A stretch of 64,000 nucleotides of DNA from Arachis hypogaea. Lineage: Eukaryota > Streptophyta > Magnoliopsida > Fabales > Fabaceae. Made by a program: the position numbers and the translations under genes. Positions 34,316 through 45,850 of the stretch are shown piece after piece; the first letter of the stretch is position 1, and each line of letters starts with the position of its first letter. The stretch is from NCBI RefSeq assembly GCF_003086295.3, contig NC_092044.1, positions 1,307,001 to 1,371,000 of the forward strand. The letters run 5' to 3'. The notes beneath the pieces are model-generated. The model worked only from the letters and a program-made list of their open reading frames with translations, did not search any database and was not told the DNA's origin.

Positions 34316-34422
34316 AATTTGAATTGTTTGAGTAGTCAACTCTCAACTCATTCTTTCACTTAAATAAATATCAGTGATTCAAATAATAATTTGTGTATAT
34401 AATAACTATTAACCAGACTCTT
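34316..34422 (+). repeat. tRNA-derived SINE, degenerate
   Basis: 'gaattgtttgagtagtcaac', 'ctcattctttcacttaaata' and 'gtgattcaaat' match the same SINE family in order. The 3' part is weak. Confidence 0.5.
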
Positions 34423-35063
34423 AAACAGAAGCATAAATTTGTCATGTAAATTTTACTGCATTTTTCATTTTGCATAAATTTGTCTTATTTTGGTGCATGT
34501 CAATATTTTATTTTAGCTTATACAATCTGCCTAAACATCTTTATTAGTGCTGTGAAAAATAAAAATATTTAGACTTAATTCATATCCTTTCTCAAATTTA
34601 AATAGAAGTATCAAGTGAAGATATATAACAATTGTCTAAAGTGTCTAGACAATATGACTGAAATTTCGTATTTAAATTTAACTCTCCTCAAATGCATAAA
34701 AATAAATGAATAAGTAAATATTTGTTATCTAAGAAAAAATGAAAAAGAAAAAGTTAATAAAGTAAAAAAACACAGTTGATAAGATTTTTTTTTTTTGGGA
34801 AAGAGTTGATAAAAATTTAAGATATAAAATTAGCATATAAAAAATAAAAAAAATTCAACATTAACCAATTCTCATTTTCTCACATTAATGTATCTCTTGG
34901 TTTTAGAGCAATTTTTCCCCTATTATTCGCTGTATTATCGTAAAAATTGGAAATTCAAAACACAAGCTTCAAATTGAAGCTGTCAAAACTCAAAAACTGT
35001 AACATCTTAAATTGGGGGACCCTTTTGGAAGTTCTTTTCAAAAAGATTTCGACTTTCAATTCC

Positions 35064-36957
35064 ATGGCTTCTTCCAAGAGATGGGCTAACCTAATTTGTT
35101 CCATTGCTTTCTCAATATATTTCGTTATCATCATCTTTCAAGTCCCCATTTTCAGGTATACCTATAAATTTTATTCCCCATTCAATAATTTCTTTTTCTT
35201 TAATTGTTTATTGTCTCGCTGTTTTTGTTTTATCACGTTTAGATTACAAATAGTGGTGTAATTAAAATAAGAAGCTAGAAATTTGAACCACACACTAGTA
35301 GTAACTAGTAAGTGAGAAGAAAGGGGGAAAATTGGTCATTGATTCAGGGTACCCTATTCATAATGAAACCATTAAAGAAGAAAATGAATGCTTGTTGTCA
35401 TTTTCTTTTTCAGTAATATAAAATCAGAATTTAAATTAAATAATCAGAAGTTAGGGGGGTGATGATTAACATTACAATGGTTTAGTGTTAGCCAGTGGTT
35501 TCGAGTTCTTGGGATGGAAAAGGCTTGTTCAGCAAGAGATTAAGGGGCAAAGACTAAAGAAGAAAAGAAATTAAGGGTGGTGTAATATTTAACATTTAGG
35601 AACATATTTTGTTCTTATTTAGATCAGTTGATTATGAAGTGCAGTTTGGTGCACAAGTATTATGTGTAAACACAAGGTCCGAGAAAGGGTCGCATCCATA
35701 GGATATAATGTATAATGTACGCAGTCTAATCTGATAATTGATTGTACGACTTGAACGGGTTATGTATAAACAAAAAAAGTGCAACAAGGTCATAAAGTGG
35801 ATTCTTTTTTTCTCTTGTTCCTGCAATGAAGATCTGAAATAGTGCTCTAAATTATGTGTTTCAATGATGATTCAAATTTCAAAACAACTTTTTTTGCACT
35901 ACTATTGGCAATGATGCTAAGGAAAAGTTCTCAATTGGGTTTTCCCAGTGTTCCATGCAGAATTGGAATATGTAAGACACCATTAGAAGTGACATCTTCT
36001 CAGTTGATTGCAAGTGAGGTCTTCCCAGTTTTCATAGTGAAGGCTCTTCTCTACCCAGGAGCTATTGCAAAGGCTATTATCCACTGGAAACCGTTTCCGA
36101 GCTTTGGAAATTTGCTCGAGCGGCACAAATTAAATGCAAGGCCAGTCTCAGCTGCATCAGATCTTCAACGCCTAGAGGTTGAATATACAAGAATCGATCT
36201 TCTCTTGTGAAAAATTTTCGCATGATCCAGTTATATATATTTCCTAATTCTTATTTAGAATTCGTTTCTAAGTTGCAGTTTAAGCTTCACTTTCTTAATA
36301 GATAGTGGAAAATATACATATGATCAGCTGGTGCAAAAATTTTATCTTAGAGAATTGATTCACCTATTAGTTTAGTAATTAGAAGTCTTAGGTGTAGAAT
36401 TTGTATATTGGTTTCTAGTGAACTATATTCTTATGAGCTCAAATCTAATCTAAGCATGTTATTGTTGAGATGACCTTGACTTTGTTAATATTGACTCTGT
36501 TCGGCTCACTTCCACGAGAAGGGAAAAAAAAAGGCTTTCGGCAAGTCGTTCTGGCTTCCCCTTCTTTGTTAGTACAGCCGACCCTCGTTTGGGTCTTGGC
36601 CATATGCCTTAGTGCATAGGCCCTCAGGCCTGTCTTTGAGCTAAGAAACAAATGTTGATTATATTTGGTACTCATTTTCGATCCGGGTTCCTCTTGCAGG
36701 TTATAGCAGGAAGTTACTTGTCAGTGGGAGGAGCAATTAATGGGTTGATAAAACCAGGTAGAATGAGTCTCCTTGGAATGCTTCTTCTCATGTGGGCTCT
36801 AATTAGAGAAGTCATTATGGGGCATGCTAAAAGTGTTCATATATATCCAGCAATGTACATTGCAGTAGCATCTGCATTCTTTTCTATTAAAAAAGATGTA
36901 AGGAAGATTGTTCATAGTTTTGCTAGAGAGGAAGTTGTGAAGGTAAAGAGGCACTGA
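35064..36957 (+). CDS. Conserved plant small membrane protein, unknown function
   Basis: Three exons fit GT-AG rules: 35064-35155, 35949-36177 and 36700-36957, giving 192 residues. The N terminus MASSKRWANLICSIAFSIYF is followed by a hydrophobic helix (~8-27). Exon 2 holds a Cys pair (VPCRIGICKTPLEVTSSQLI) and LLYPGAIAKAII. Exon 3 has GRMSLLGMLLLMWALIREVI and a further hydrophobic stretch (~155-170), ending in a basic tail. I recognise this as a widespread plant family without known role, similar to an Arabidopsis transmembrane protein (possibly At5g11280). An in-frame upstream ATG at 34947 would add 39 residues and is not preferred. The signal-like start and helices suggest an ER or endomembrane location. 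Confidence 0.75.
36485..36645. other. GC-richer foreign-looking insert in intron 2 of the membrane-protein gene
   Basis: The block with 'tctgttcggctcacttccac', a run of A, 'ggctttcggcaagtcgttct' and 'ccgaccctcgtttgggtctt' stands out in composition from the AT-rich intron. It could be organelle-derived (plant mitochondrial DNA often has such composition) or a repeat. The minus-strand frame at 36445-36675 across it is not supported as a gene. Confidence 0.3.
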
Positions 36958-37392
36958 TGAATCAGGAGATTGTAGTAGCTATGAGGCACAGATACTTCAA
37001 TTTTGCTGTAGTAGTAGGTAAAAGCACTAGTATTGTTCAAGAGTATTGCAGACACTAGGATATAGAGAGTTCTAACTTCTAAATGATAGGTTAGTTAGTG
37101 AAGAATATTCAGCAGGAATTGAATTGTAGATACATGTGAAGTTCATTGATTTATGCTGTACTGATTCTTCTGAATAGAGGATTTTGCATAATTCTTCTGG
37201 AAACATTGCATGATACTGTGCTTATTCTACATAGTTAGTTAGTCATTGCAATTACATCTTTTCATTTCAGCCCTTTTTTTTTCTTTCTTTTTTCAAAATC
37301 AATTAAAGTTGAACATGATACTGATTTAACTTATTTTTTCGGATAAAGAAGAATAAATAATATTATTACAACGGCAATATATACAATAATTA
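36958..37392. other. 3' flank of the membrane-protein gene, no other gene
   Basis: About 300 bp of 3' UTR-like sequence, then AT-rich DNA. Confidence 0.35.
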
Positions 37393-37560
37393 AGTAAAAA
37401 CTCATATTCAGTTATTTTCATATGATATTGATAGTTATTTTCATATGATATTGATAGTCGAAAACTGTTAAATGACTTGATAAATTTGACTATAAATTAT
37501 TATTTACTAATTATCAACTATTAACTTTACATAAAAGACAATTACACGTGAGTTTTTACT
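37393..37560. mobile_element. MITE, diverged member of the GAAAACTCA family
   Basis: Ends AGTAAAAACTCAT and ...ACGTGAGTTTTTACT, with inner 'ttatcaactattaactttacataa'. A 24-bp segment (agttattttcatatgatatt...) is tandemly duplicated inside. It resembles the 142-bp MITE family but is diverged. Confidence 0.45.
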
Positions 37561-37576
37561 ATATAATTATATATAA

Positions 37577-37722
37577 AAATATTATTCGTACATCAAAATC
37601 AGCTACTAAAATCAATCATTATTGTATTTATATATAAATACATGTGTGGTTTAATTTATTTTTAATGTGTATTTATATTTCAATATATATTTTATACTTG
37701 TAGTTAATTTTGGTGTTATATA
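37577..37722. mobile_element. AT-rich MITE, 'acatgtgtggtttaattta' family
   Basis: 'catcaaaatcagctactaaa', 'tatatataaatacatgtgt' and 'tagttaattttggtgtta' form weak inverted ends. Related copies: 42296-42478, 55265-55640 and part of 8440-8535. Confidence 0.5.
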
Positions 37723-38202
37723 TTGCTAACTTCCCACACCTTCGTTTGAATAGAATTCTCCTTATGTTACTTATAGAAAATTAAGGCGAATAAACAAAAC
37801 TTTACACTCTAAGAATAAAATCTATACGACATCATAGTATTGATGATCATAAAAAAATTACAAGAAAATTCGAAAAATTTCTTGTCTAATTGAAAATATT
37901 TTCTAATTGTTAGTTTTTGATACAACCCCATAAATTACTGAATTAGTTAGATTCATAATTCATAAACCAAAAGACAAGTTTATTTTAAGGAGTCCAATAG
38001 AAAATTCTAATTTTGTTGTGTAGGTAAAAGTTTTGTATTAGAAGTGAGAATAAAATTCAAATCAGAACACTATAGCCGTCACCACATTGACTCCAAAACC
38101 CAAGTTTGCCACCCAGTTCAAACGACGTCGTTCCAATCAATTACAAAAGCACATAGTGTGTTTTACCTTCGCCGTCACCACAGAAAAACGAAAACGGAAA
38201 CA

Positions 38203-38973
38203 ATGGCATTCGCAACAACCACACCTCAAAACCTCACCACCTTCACCACCTCCTCACACAAACCCAAACTTCCATTCTCTCCCTCTCACTCCCTCACATT
38301 CCCCACTCACGCAAACCAAACCCTAACTTCACGCGCCATCTCCACCGCCATTTCCACCTCCACGCGCATCCACTCTCTCTTCACACCACGCGCCACCTCA
38401 TCCCCTTCTTCCTCCACCACCGCCGCAGAAACAACCTTCCACGGCCTCTGCTACGTCGTCGGCGATAACATCGACACCGACCAAATCATCCCCGCTGAGT
38501 ACCTCACTCTCGTCCCGTCAAAACCCGACGAGTACGAGAAGCTGGGAACCTACGCGCTCATCGGCCTCCCGTCCTCCTACGCCACGCGTTTCATCGAGCC
38601 CGGCGAGTCGAAAACCAAGTACACAGTCGTCATCGCCGGCGCCAACTTCGGCTGCGGATCATCCCGTGAACACGCGCCAGTTGCGCTTGGCGCGTCGGGT
38701 GCAGCGGCAGTGGTTGCGGAGTCATACGCGAGGATATTCTTCCGGAACTCGGTGGCGACCGGAGAAGTTTACCCGCTGGAATCGGAGGGGAGGTTGTGTG
38801 AGGAGTGTAGGACTGGTGATGTTGTTACGATTGAGATGAAGGAGAGTAAGCTGATCAATCATACCACTGGAAAGGAGTATGCGCTGAAGTCAATTGGAGA
38901 TGCCGGCCCTGTTATCGAGGCCGGCGGGATCTTCGCTTATGCGAGGAAGACCGGCATGATTCCGTCTCATTGA
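38203..38973 (+). CDS. 3-isopropylmalate dehydratase small subunit, chloroplastic
   Basis: The small subunit of isopropylmalate isomerase, which with the large [4Fe-4S] subunit interconverts 2- and 3-isopropylmalate in leucine synthesis in the plastid. The 256-residue intronless ORF has a Ser/Thr-rich transit peptide (~1-60). The LeuD/aconitase-C fold follows, with GDNIDTDQIIPAEYL (88-102), the substrate-specificity region near LVPSKPDEYEKLG, and the family signature GANFGCGSSREHAP (146-159), then ESYARIFFRNSVATGE and a C-terminal GGIFAYARKTGM. The ATG at 38203 directly precedes the transit-peptide composition; an in-frame ATG at 38044 would add 53 residues lacking such features and is probably in the 5' leader. 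Coding GC is much higher than the flanks. Confidence 0.93.
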   Translation: MAFATTTPQNLTTFTTSSHKPKLPFSPSHSLTFPTHANQTLTSRAISTAISTSTRIHSLFTPRATSSPSSSTTAAETTFHGLCYVVGDNIDTDQIIPAEYLTLVPSKPDEYEKLGTYALIGLPSSYATRFIEPGESKTKYTVVIAGANFGCGSSREHAPVALGASGAAAVVAESYARIFFRNSVATGEVYPLESEGRLCEECRTGDVVTIEMKESKLINHTTGKEYALKSIGDAGPVIEAGGIFAYARKTGMIPSH

Positions 38974-41019
38974 GAGGTATAGCAAATTGTTATTGGTTCA
39001 TTTAGGATGATAAATTTTAGATAGGGGAACGAGTTTAGTTTCTATGAAATGACAACTATAACTTGCAGTTCACTATTATAGTTAGGTTTTGGAATAAGAG
39101 GAGATTGCTTTATATGCACTGAGTGGTAGAATTGCAAGATGTGATGAACTGTCCCCCGTTTTGTTGTTTTTGTAGGTGGTTAGCTGTTGTGATTTGGTAC
39201 CTTTTGCAGCTTTACTAGCTGAGTATGAGTTTATATCTAGATAGCCAGGATCTTTTCTCTCAAAATTAAGTTTAAGAACAATGTGGTATGAGTAAGAACA
39301 TTGCTAGGTAGCTAGGTAATGCATTTTGAATCCAGAACATTGCTTATCACCAAAAAGAATAAGGACATTGCTAGGTTGCTTGAATTCAATTTAATTGTTA
39401 AGATGGTGTAGAATGATTACTAGCTTTGGATTGGAAAGTGGATTCTACCACTATACTATATTCATTTAATCATCATCGTGATCTGTGAAAAATTCTGGTT
39501 AAAATACTACGGCTTTTGTAGCATTGTTGTTAGAATAGAAATAAGAACTACAAAAGTTGTGTTTGGAAGGGTTGAGGTATTGAAGTTTGTTGGGTGTGTC
39601 ATCAAGAATTACAAATGTCTGCTTGTGAATAATTGCTCTGAGGCTGTTTATGGTGCAAGGACAAGGCTTGCACCACTTGGATCTCAATTTGCATGACTAC
39701 ATTACATGCCACACATTCTTTAGTTTATAATAAAATTGATAGTTTCAAATAGGATTCAGAATTGGCCAATTGGGCAGAATTGGAAGACAGAGAGTTTAGG
39801 GTTAAATTAGTCTTATTGTGGTTTGTTTTGGAAGGGTTGTGATGGAAAAGAAGGATAAAGAAAACATGGAGGTTGAAGTGGTTAACTTTACCCTTATTTT
39901 GGATTTTACAATATACAAGAGGACTGAACTGTTAGGGTTTATGGACTCTCCATTCTAGAGAAATTGTGAAAAATCAACTGAAGGATTTTTGAGGATTTAT
40001 GGAAAAAAAAAGAAAACTCTGATTAAGGACAATAACGGCTAAGTACTAATCTGAATAAGAATCTGTAATTGTTGGAATTTAGATTTTCAGCCACTAGTTT
40101 GTATGATTTTCAGTTTTTCAGATTAGGTCTTAAAAAAGAAAGGAAAAAATATTGTCCAAACAAGACCTTTGCAAATTACGATTTACAAATTTTTTAGTCT
40201 TGCTAGGGAGTAATTTGATCAATAACTGTAATTTTGATAGTGCATAATAGAGTCTTTTATTTCTTAGGAGAAGCAGCACGATTTGGACAAAAAGCTCCTC
40301 TTTCATATATTCCTTAATAAAACCCTGGAAATGAGGGTAATTCACTAATTTGGTCATTTGAGGTTCTTTTTGCTCAATCTTAAAACGTCAGTGCATTGAT
40401 TTTGCACATGACCTATAGTTTTAGATATCAGACTTAAAGTTCACATGACCTATAGTTGTTAACATCATGCTCAACTGTTTAACAGATTACGTAAATCTTG
40501 TAACCTTGGCTCAATGGGTGTTATTTATTTATGTTTTGATCTTGTAATAGGATGATATTTTGAATCGTAGGGTTTATTTGGGGTTCTAACTTCTTATGCT
40601 TTGTATCTATTGGAATGCAGTAGATATTCAAGATGGCTATTTATGATTGTTCTTCCCACCCATGGAAGCTAGAATGGACATGGATTTTGTTGGATAATTG
40701 GAGTCATTTTCACAGATAGACTATTGTATTGTCTTGGGTTTAATGCTATTTAGAGTGTTGTATTGTCGGCGCTATAATTGTCAACATTCTAGGAATGTGT
40801 AGTTTTATTTAAGGCTTCCATTTAGAACTTGGGACTTTTGTTTGCATCATACTTGTTGCCTATGCAGGATTTGTAGTATATCCTCTTTTTGTATTTGAAT
40901 GCATAAATTTAAAAAATAATAATAACGAATGTGTGTAGAATTACATATGTATACGCAGAGAGTTAAGTATAGAAAGATGAATGTTATAAATGGGAGAAGC
41001 AGATTTAAGCTGTTTGTGT
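38974..41019. other. 3' region of the IPMI small-subunit gene and intergenic DNA
   Basis: Moderate GC, UTR-like sequence with no long frame and no recognised domain. Possible splice-like motifs occur near 39172-39176 and 40617-40620, so a spliced 3' UTR cannot be excluded. Confidence 0.35.
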
Positions 41020-41035
41020 AATGTTCCTAACAAAG

Positions 41036-41055
41036 AAGAGAGAGAGAGAGAGAGG
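41036..41055 (+). repeat. (GA)n microsatellite
   Basis: About nine GA units in 'agaagagagagagagagagagg'-like sequence. Confidence 0.7.
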
Positions 41056-41719
41056 ACATGAAGAAAACAGATATGAAGCTGTACTAATATTATAGGTGCC
41101 GAAGCTGTTATTGGCTGTTGCTGTCATCATGTTGTGAGAAAAACCAACCAACCTAATAAATAAATTTAAATTCCAGTCAGCTATATCTAAACAAGTATAT
41201 ATTATATTTAAAATTATATTTTATCACATGAAATGTCGCTAAGGAAGACAATTGTAAATTTGTAATCGGTTTTTTTTTTTTGCCACCAATACTTTATTGG
41301 TATTCTTAGTAAGGCCCAATTCTTTGTATAAGCCCGTGTATTGTTCTCACTTGAGAATAGTGAACATTATTATTAAGCCTTTTTTATTTCTTTGGGTCTT
41401 TTAAAGACTATTTTTTTTATTTTAACGGGAAAGAGGTATTTAATATCCGTAGTCATATTGTCGTTGTTATTGTGTTATTTTCTATTGTAAGCAGAGAATT
41501 GTGTTTTTCAAACTAATATATCTACAAGAACACATTGAATGATGGTGGCAAATATATAGAGATGTAAATAGTTGTTCATCTTTATTTAGATGTTTGAGGT
41601 TGTGCTGCCTGATATAGCCACCATGGAGCACGTAACCTGTAATTGAAGTTTTGAACAGAAAGGACATGGAAGATGTTTGCAATCTATTGCATTTCAAGTT
41701 CTTATAATCAGGACAATCG

Positions 41720-41830
41720 CCGAAGAGCCTTAGCTCTGATGGCATTTTACCCTCTCTCCACTACTAAGGTCTAGAGTTCAAACTCTAGAGAATGTAATTG
41801 AGGGAAAAAATGTGATAAATATGTGAGGAG
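41720..41830 (+). repeat. tRNA-derived SINE, second family
   Basis: A-box-like TTAGCTCTGATGG (about 41730-41742) and B-box-like GAGTTCAAACTC (41774-41785), followed by 'gagaatgtaattgagg' and a 'gtgtgtgggtgtgttg' 3' part. Not an intact tRNA. Confidence 0.55.
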
Positions 41831-42295
41831 TGTGTGGGTGTGTTGTGTACTTAGGATTGGGAGTTGTAGAGTACTTAGGATTGAGGGTTGTCCAATCCAC
41901 TGACTAATAAAAAAAAAAATCGGGGCAATCAACTCTCTTCCTTCCCTTTGATGATATGTTGGACCTCTTTCCTCACTATCCAATGGGAAATCCTTTAGAG
42001 ATAAAAAGGATTTTATTTGGTTAATGTCTCTTGTAATATTCAATGGGGTTAATATCTTTAGTTCATGATAACTAAAATTTGAAAGTAATTAAAATTATAT
42101 TCTTATGATCAGTTGCCATCTTTTAAAGAGGGGTATCCTTCACTTCTTTTTAGTATTCTCATTGGTGTTGTTCATCTATTGATGCCAACTTTTCTAAAAA
42201 CCAATAGAAATAATTTCCTCATTTATAATTAAGAATATCTTGTGTTTTTCCCTCAAATAATAAATATAATTGTCTGAGCTTATGATTTCTAAAAA

Positions 42296-42478
42296 CAATA
42301 CTATTTGGACATTAAAATTAATCACTATTTGGACACTAAAATTAATCACTATATCAATTATCATATATTTATATATAAATACATGTGTTATTTAATTTAT
42401 TTTTTATGAATATTTTATATTTTAACACGTAATTTATTCTAATAACTAATTTGATGGCTGATTTTTTTGTATACACTT
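42296..42478. mobile_element. AT-rich MITE with a 24-bp tandem duplication
   Basis: 'atttggacattaaaattaatcact' is repeated in tandem (about 42302-42350). The rest shares 'tatatataaatacatgtgtta' and 'taataactaatttgatggctga' with 37577-37722. Confidence 0.5.
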
Positions 42479-43610
42479 ACTATAATTATTTCTAAAATAA
42501 TTCCAACTTGCCAGATAGGTGAACCCAAAAAGGAAAGGGGAGCTTGTCTAATAATGAAAATGTCCTATATTGGAAAGTCTAATCACAAATCATTCAAATT
42601 CAACCTTAAAATTGATAGGTTAGTCTAATTTTGAATAAGAAGAATATTATATGTATAATTTTTTAGCCATTTCTTACATTTTTTATTATATTAAAAATAA
42701 ATAATAAGAAATGAAAACAATTTAAAGAGTGCATCTTTTATACTAAGAAAATAAAATATACACTTAATAATTAATAATATATAGTAGTAAAAAGATTCAA
42801 AATATTTTATAACCTTCACCAATAACAATAACAAAAACAAAAACAAACTAATAGCATTAATTAATAATAGTAATAAAAAAGCAAAAGCCATGTAAGTTGT
42901 GCATAATCTTAGATGTGGAGACACTACTTTACCAACATAAAGCTTTCCTGAAAAGAATTGGAGACACTTCACTAAATATAAATAAAGCTTGCCTGAAAGG
43001 CAGACAATAGTCCTACATAAAAGCATATATAGTTTGAAGAGTCTTGAGTTATCTTTTGAATCCACAATGTTCATATTCTTTTTAAAGGTATACTTCACAT
43101 TCAACCAAGGGAATCCAATGTTGAGTTTTGTCTCAAATATGCTAACTAATTTAAGCTTGTGAAGTCATGAAAACGAAAGATGTATGTAGTTTGAGTTATA
43201 TTATTTTAGAAACATACTAAACACCATAAATTATGTTAGAAAATTATTTCTAGAATAAGGTCAAATTGTTTTCAATTTTTTAAGTAAATAATCGAGTCCT
43301 TCACTTTTAGGGTGTATATATATATTCGTATTTTTGGTAATGACATTTTTTCGTAATTGCTTAACATATTCAAGTAAAAATGCAATGGAAAAAAACATAT
43401 ATATATGAGAATAAATTTATGTATTTTATCAGAAGTAATGAAGTTAAGAAGTAAGGACTCATCTCAATAATAAGGGTCAAAGTTTAATTTTTATCTTTTC
43501 TTTATTAATTTATTTTTAAACCAAAAAGTGTTATGTTTCTAAAGATTAAATGGATTCGAAAATGTTTGGTAATCAAAGAAAATCAGCAAAAAACAGCCAT
43601 AATTTGCCTT
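42479..43610. other. AT-rich intergenic DNA
   Basis: The 137-residue minus-strand frame at 42691-43104 is Leu/Phe/Ile-rich low complexity and is not considered a gene. Confidence 0.4.
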
Positions 43611-43613
43611 ATA

Positions 43614-43651
43614 TAGCATTCATTAATTGTTGCGACAATTAATGAATGCTA
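43614..43651. repeat. Perfect 17-bp inverted repeat with a 4-base loop
   Basis: Arms TAGCATTCATTAATTGT and ACAATTAATGAATGCTA around TGCG. The flanks continue imperfect pairing (aaaaaacag at ~43590 with ctgtttttt at ~43672), giving a foldback of roughly 100 nt. It could be a MITE core or a small-RNA precursor. Confidence 0.75.
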
Positions 43652-43689
43652 AATAAAGTAAGTTCTGACTGTTTTTTTTTTTTTTTTGT

Positions 43690-44623
43690 CTACTTAGCAT
43701 ATGGAAGAGAAAATAGCCAGGGATGTTACCAGACATTTAGATAAGATGGAAAAGAAAACATGCATGGCCAAAAAACTGAAATATGGAAGAGTATTATATG
43801 AAACAACTAAAGGAACAAAAATTAGACTGATTTATCTATCATCCATATAAACTATCCATACTAAATCTATATATAAGATTAATGTATGGTTCTATGACTA
43901 TCAACTTGTATTTTATTTCTAAAAAATAGGGTTTCAATAAACCAATACTATAGAATAGAGTTTTATAAAAAGCGGCTAAGCTAGAGATATTTGCTTAACT
44001 CATAGAGGGTTAACTTTGGTTTATTAATTCAAATATTGAAAATAATCTCTCTTTTCCTTCTTTTTCTTTTTTCCTCTGTTTTTTTTTTTTCTCTTTCCAC
44101 ATTTGAACAACTGAATTGTTTGTGATGCTTATTCAAAGCAATTGCAATTATTCTTCTGGTCAAACCCAAAAAATATATACATATTTGTGTCTAGTTCCAT
44201 TTTGCTTTTGAGTTGTAAGAATCTAATACTGAGATACCATGTAAACTATATATAGTGGTCCACCCCCTTAGCATTAAGGATTAGATCAGTGATAAGCAGT
44301 AGTTCAATGTCATGACAAAAGTAGAGAAAGGAGAATCATCTTAATTTAAGAAACCAAGCACCATACAATAAATGATGAACTCTCTAACACAAAAAAGAGG
44401 AAAAAAAAAACAAATAGTTTAAAAGCACCAAAACAACATTGATTTGTAGTTCTTAAGAAGAAAGAGCCTAAGGGATGTAATGTAATAACTAGCTAGCTAA
44501 TCATAACTTCTCTTGTAATATGGCCTCTTGAAACCACAATTTTTTCTTGCATCAGATTTTACATCATTGATCTTAAACATCCCAAAGAAATTAAATAAAG
44601 AAATCTCGCAGCATCTTAATTAG
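43690..44623. other. Intergenic DNA and 3' flank of the zinc-finger gene
   Basis: No frame or repeat recognised. The last ~150 bp likely hold the 3' UTR of the minus-strand zinc-finger gene. Confidence 0.35.
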
Positions 44624-45262
44624 CTAGTAGTCCCTTGGAGCACTGCATTTGAAACATTCAAGTCTGCTAGCAAAGTTGTGTTCATTGCATCCTGATCTGT
44701 TCAAACAGAAAAAATAAATAAATAAAACAGAATCCAAAATTCCAAATTCATATCCATGCATAAGAAATTTCATATAATTAAACTTAGTGCATGCATGATA
44801 GCATATATACACATTCTTAAAGCTTAAATATTAGTAAGCATAAACACAAACACATGATAGACATGAAACAAAATCAAATTACCTGCTACATATCCAATCA
44901 CCGGATTTCCATCCAGGTCTACCGCCGCCGCCACCGCCACCGCCGTATCTCGAGCGCGAGAATTCGCTGTTGAAGGCGCCAGCCAAGTCATCCTTGAATG
45001 CACCGCACTTAAAGCAGCTAGAGCGGCTAGCAAAGTTGTGTGCACCGCAGTTACCTGCGGCGCAGTACCAGTCGCCGGGGCGAACATCGGAACCGGTCAT
45101 CATTCCAAATGAAGATCCTCTAGCTCCTCCTCCTCCTCCAAAACCCCCAAAATCGACGACTCTGTCGCCGTATTTCGAGTCGCCGCATCGCTGGCACGAA
45201 TCCCGCCTTTGGAAGTTCAAATGCTGGCATGACCTGCAGTTCCAGTCCCCTGGTCTGCTCAT
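44624..45262 (-). CDS. RanBP2-type zinc-finger protein with three fingers
   Basis: A 150-residue protein from two coding exons (45262-44883 and 44696-44624; intron 44697-44882, GT-AG). Three RanBP2/ZnF_RBZ fingers are seen: DWNCRSCQHLNF...CQRC (Cys 9, 12, 23, 26), DWYCAAGNCGAHNF...CFKC (67, 72, 83, 86) and DWICSRSGCNEHNF...CFKC (125, 130, 141, 144). Finger 3 is split by the intron. Linkers are Gly-rich. Finger 1 has the CX2C spacing; fingers 2 and 3 have the plant CX4C spacing. The NF and R positions match RNA-binding versions, so single-stranded RNA binding in the nucleus or stress granules is likely. The start is immediately preceded by a hairpin and micro-ORF. No disabling changes seen. 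Confidence 0.9.
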
Positions 45263-45264
45263 AA

Positions 45265-45288
45265 TTACTCGTTTATTCTGAGTGACAT
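45265..45288 (-). other. 7-codon upstream ORF before the zinc-finger start
   Basis: The minus strand reads ATG, six codons, then TAA, ending two bases before the main ATG (peptide MSLRINE). It lies within the hairpin below. If the preceding AG at 45278 is used as a splice acceptor, the uORF start would be removed. Confidence 0.5.
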
Positions 45289-45301
45289 CAGAATAAACGA
45301 G
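45268..45301. promoter_or_regulatory. Perfect 13-bp hairpin just upstream of the zinc-finger start
   Basis: Arms CTCGTTTATTCTG (45268-45280) and CAGAATAAACGAG (45289-45301) with an 8-base loop. The stem ends five bases from the AUG. On the coding (minus) strand the 3' arm begins CAG, a candidate splice acceptor, so the stem could span the 3' end of a 5'-UTR intron. Confidence 0.7.
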
Positions 45302-45726
45302 AAAATTAGTTAGTATTGATTTAAATATAAAATAATAAAAAATACGTTAAATTATTTTATTTTATCTAATAACTATATTTTTTAAGAAAATATATCAAGT
45401 AATATTATTAATTTAATTTTAATGAAACTATAGTTTTCTCCTAATCAAAGAAAGAAATTTTTTTCAAAATAACTACTAGGGATTATTCTGCTTATGATAA
45501 TAAATTTATAATAGTACAGGGACAAAAAAAAGTTTACTAAAATAATATAATTAAAAAATATTCGTCATTGATTGATTAGCGTCTCTGAAAACTATAAAAC
45601 AAGTTTCAAGGTAGATACAATAATTTATCAATTTATGTATTTATTTAAATACTAGAGAATAGTAATATGGAAATATATAGTATGTGGTAGAAAATAGTAG
45701 AAAATAAAATAAACAGAAAGACCAAC
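45278..45726 (-). other. Probable 5'-UTR intron of the zinc-finger gene
   Basis: The minus strand has a donor-like GAG|GTTGGT (junction at 45727/45726) and an acceptor-like CACTCAG (ending 45278). The interval is AT-rich, and upstream lies C/T-rich leader-like sequence with a TATA box at a fitting distance. Confidence 0.4.
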
Positions 45727-45850
45727 CTCAAAGATAATAATAATAATAATAACAACAATAATACAGTGATAATTGAAGTAACACAAAGATATAGAAGCAG
45801 AAGAGGAATTTGTGATGGATGATGAGGAAATGTGATAAGGGGTGGGAGGG

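Noticed and set aside
42691..43104. 137-residue hydrophobic minus-strand frame
   Set aside because: Leu/Phe/Ile/Lys low-complexity product of AT-rich DNA without a start context, domain or splice evidence.
44970..45281. 103-residue plus-strand frame rich in Pro/Lys
   Set aside because: Antisense shadow of the zinc-finger gene's first exon.
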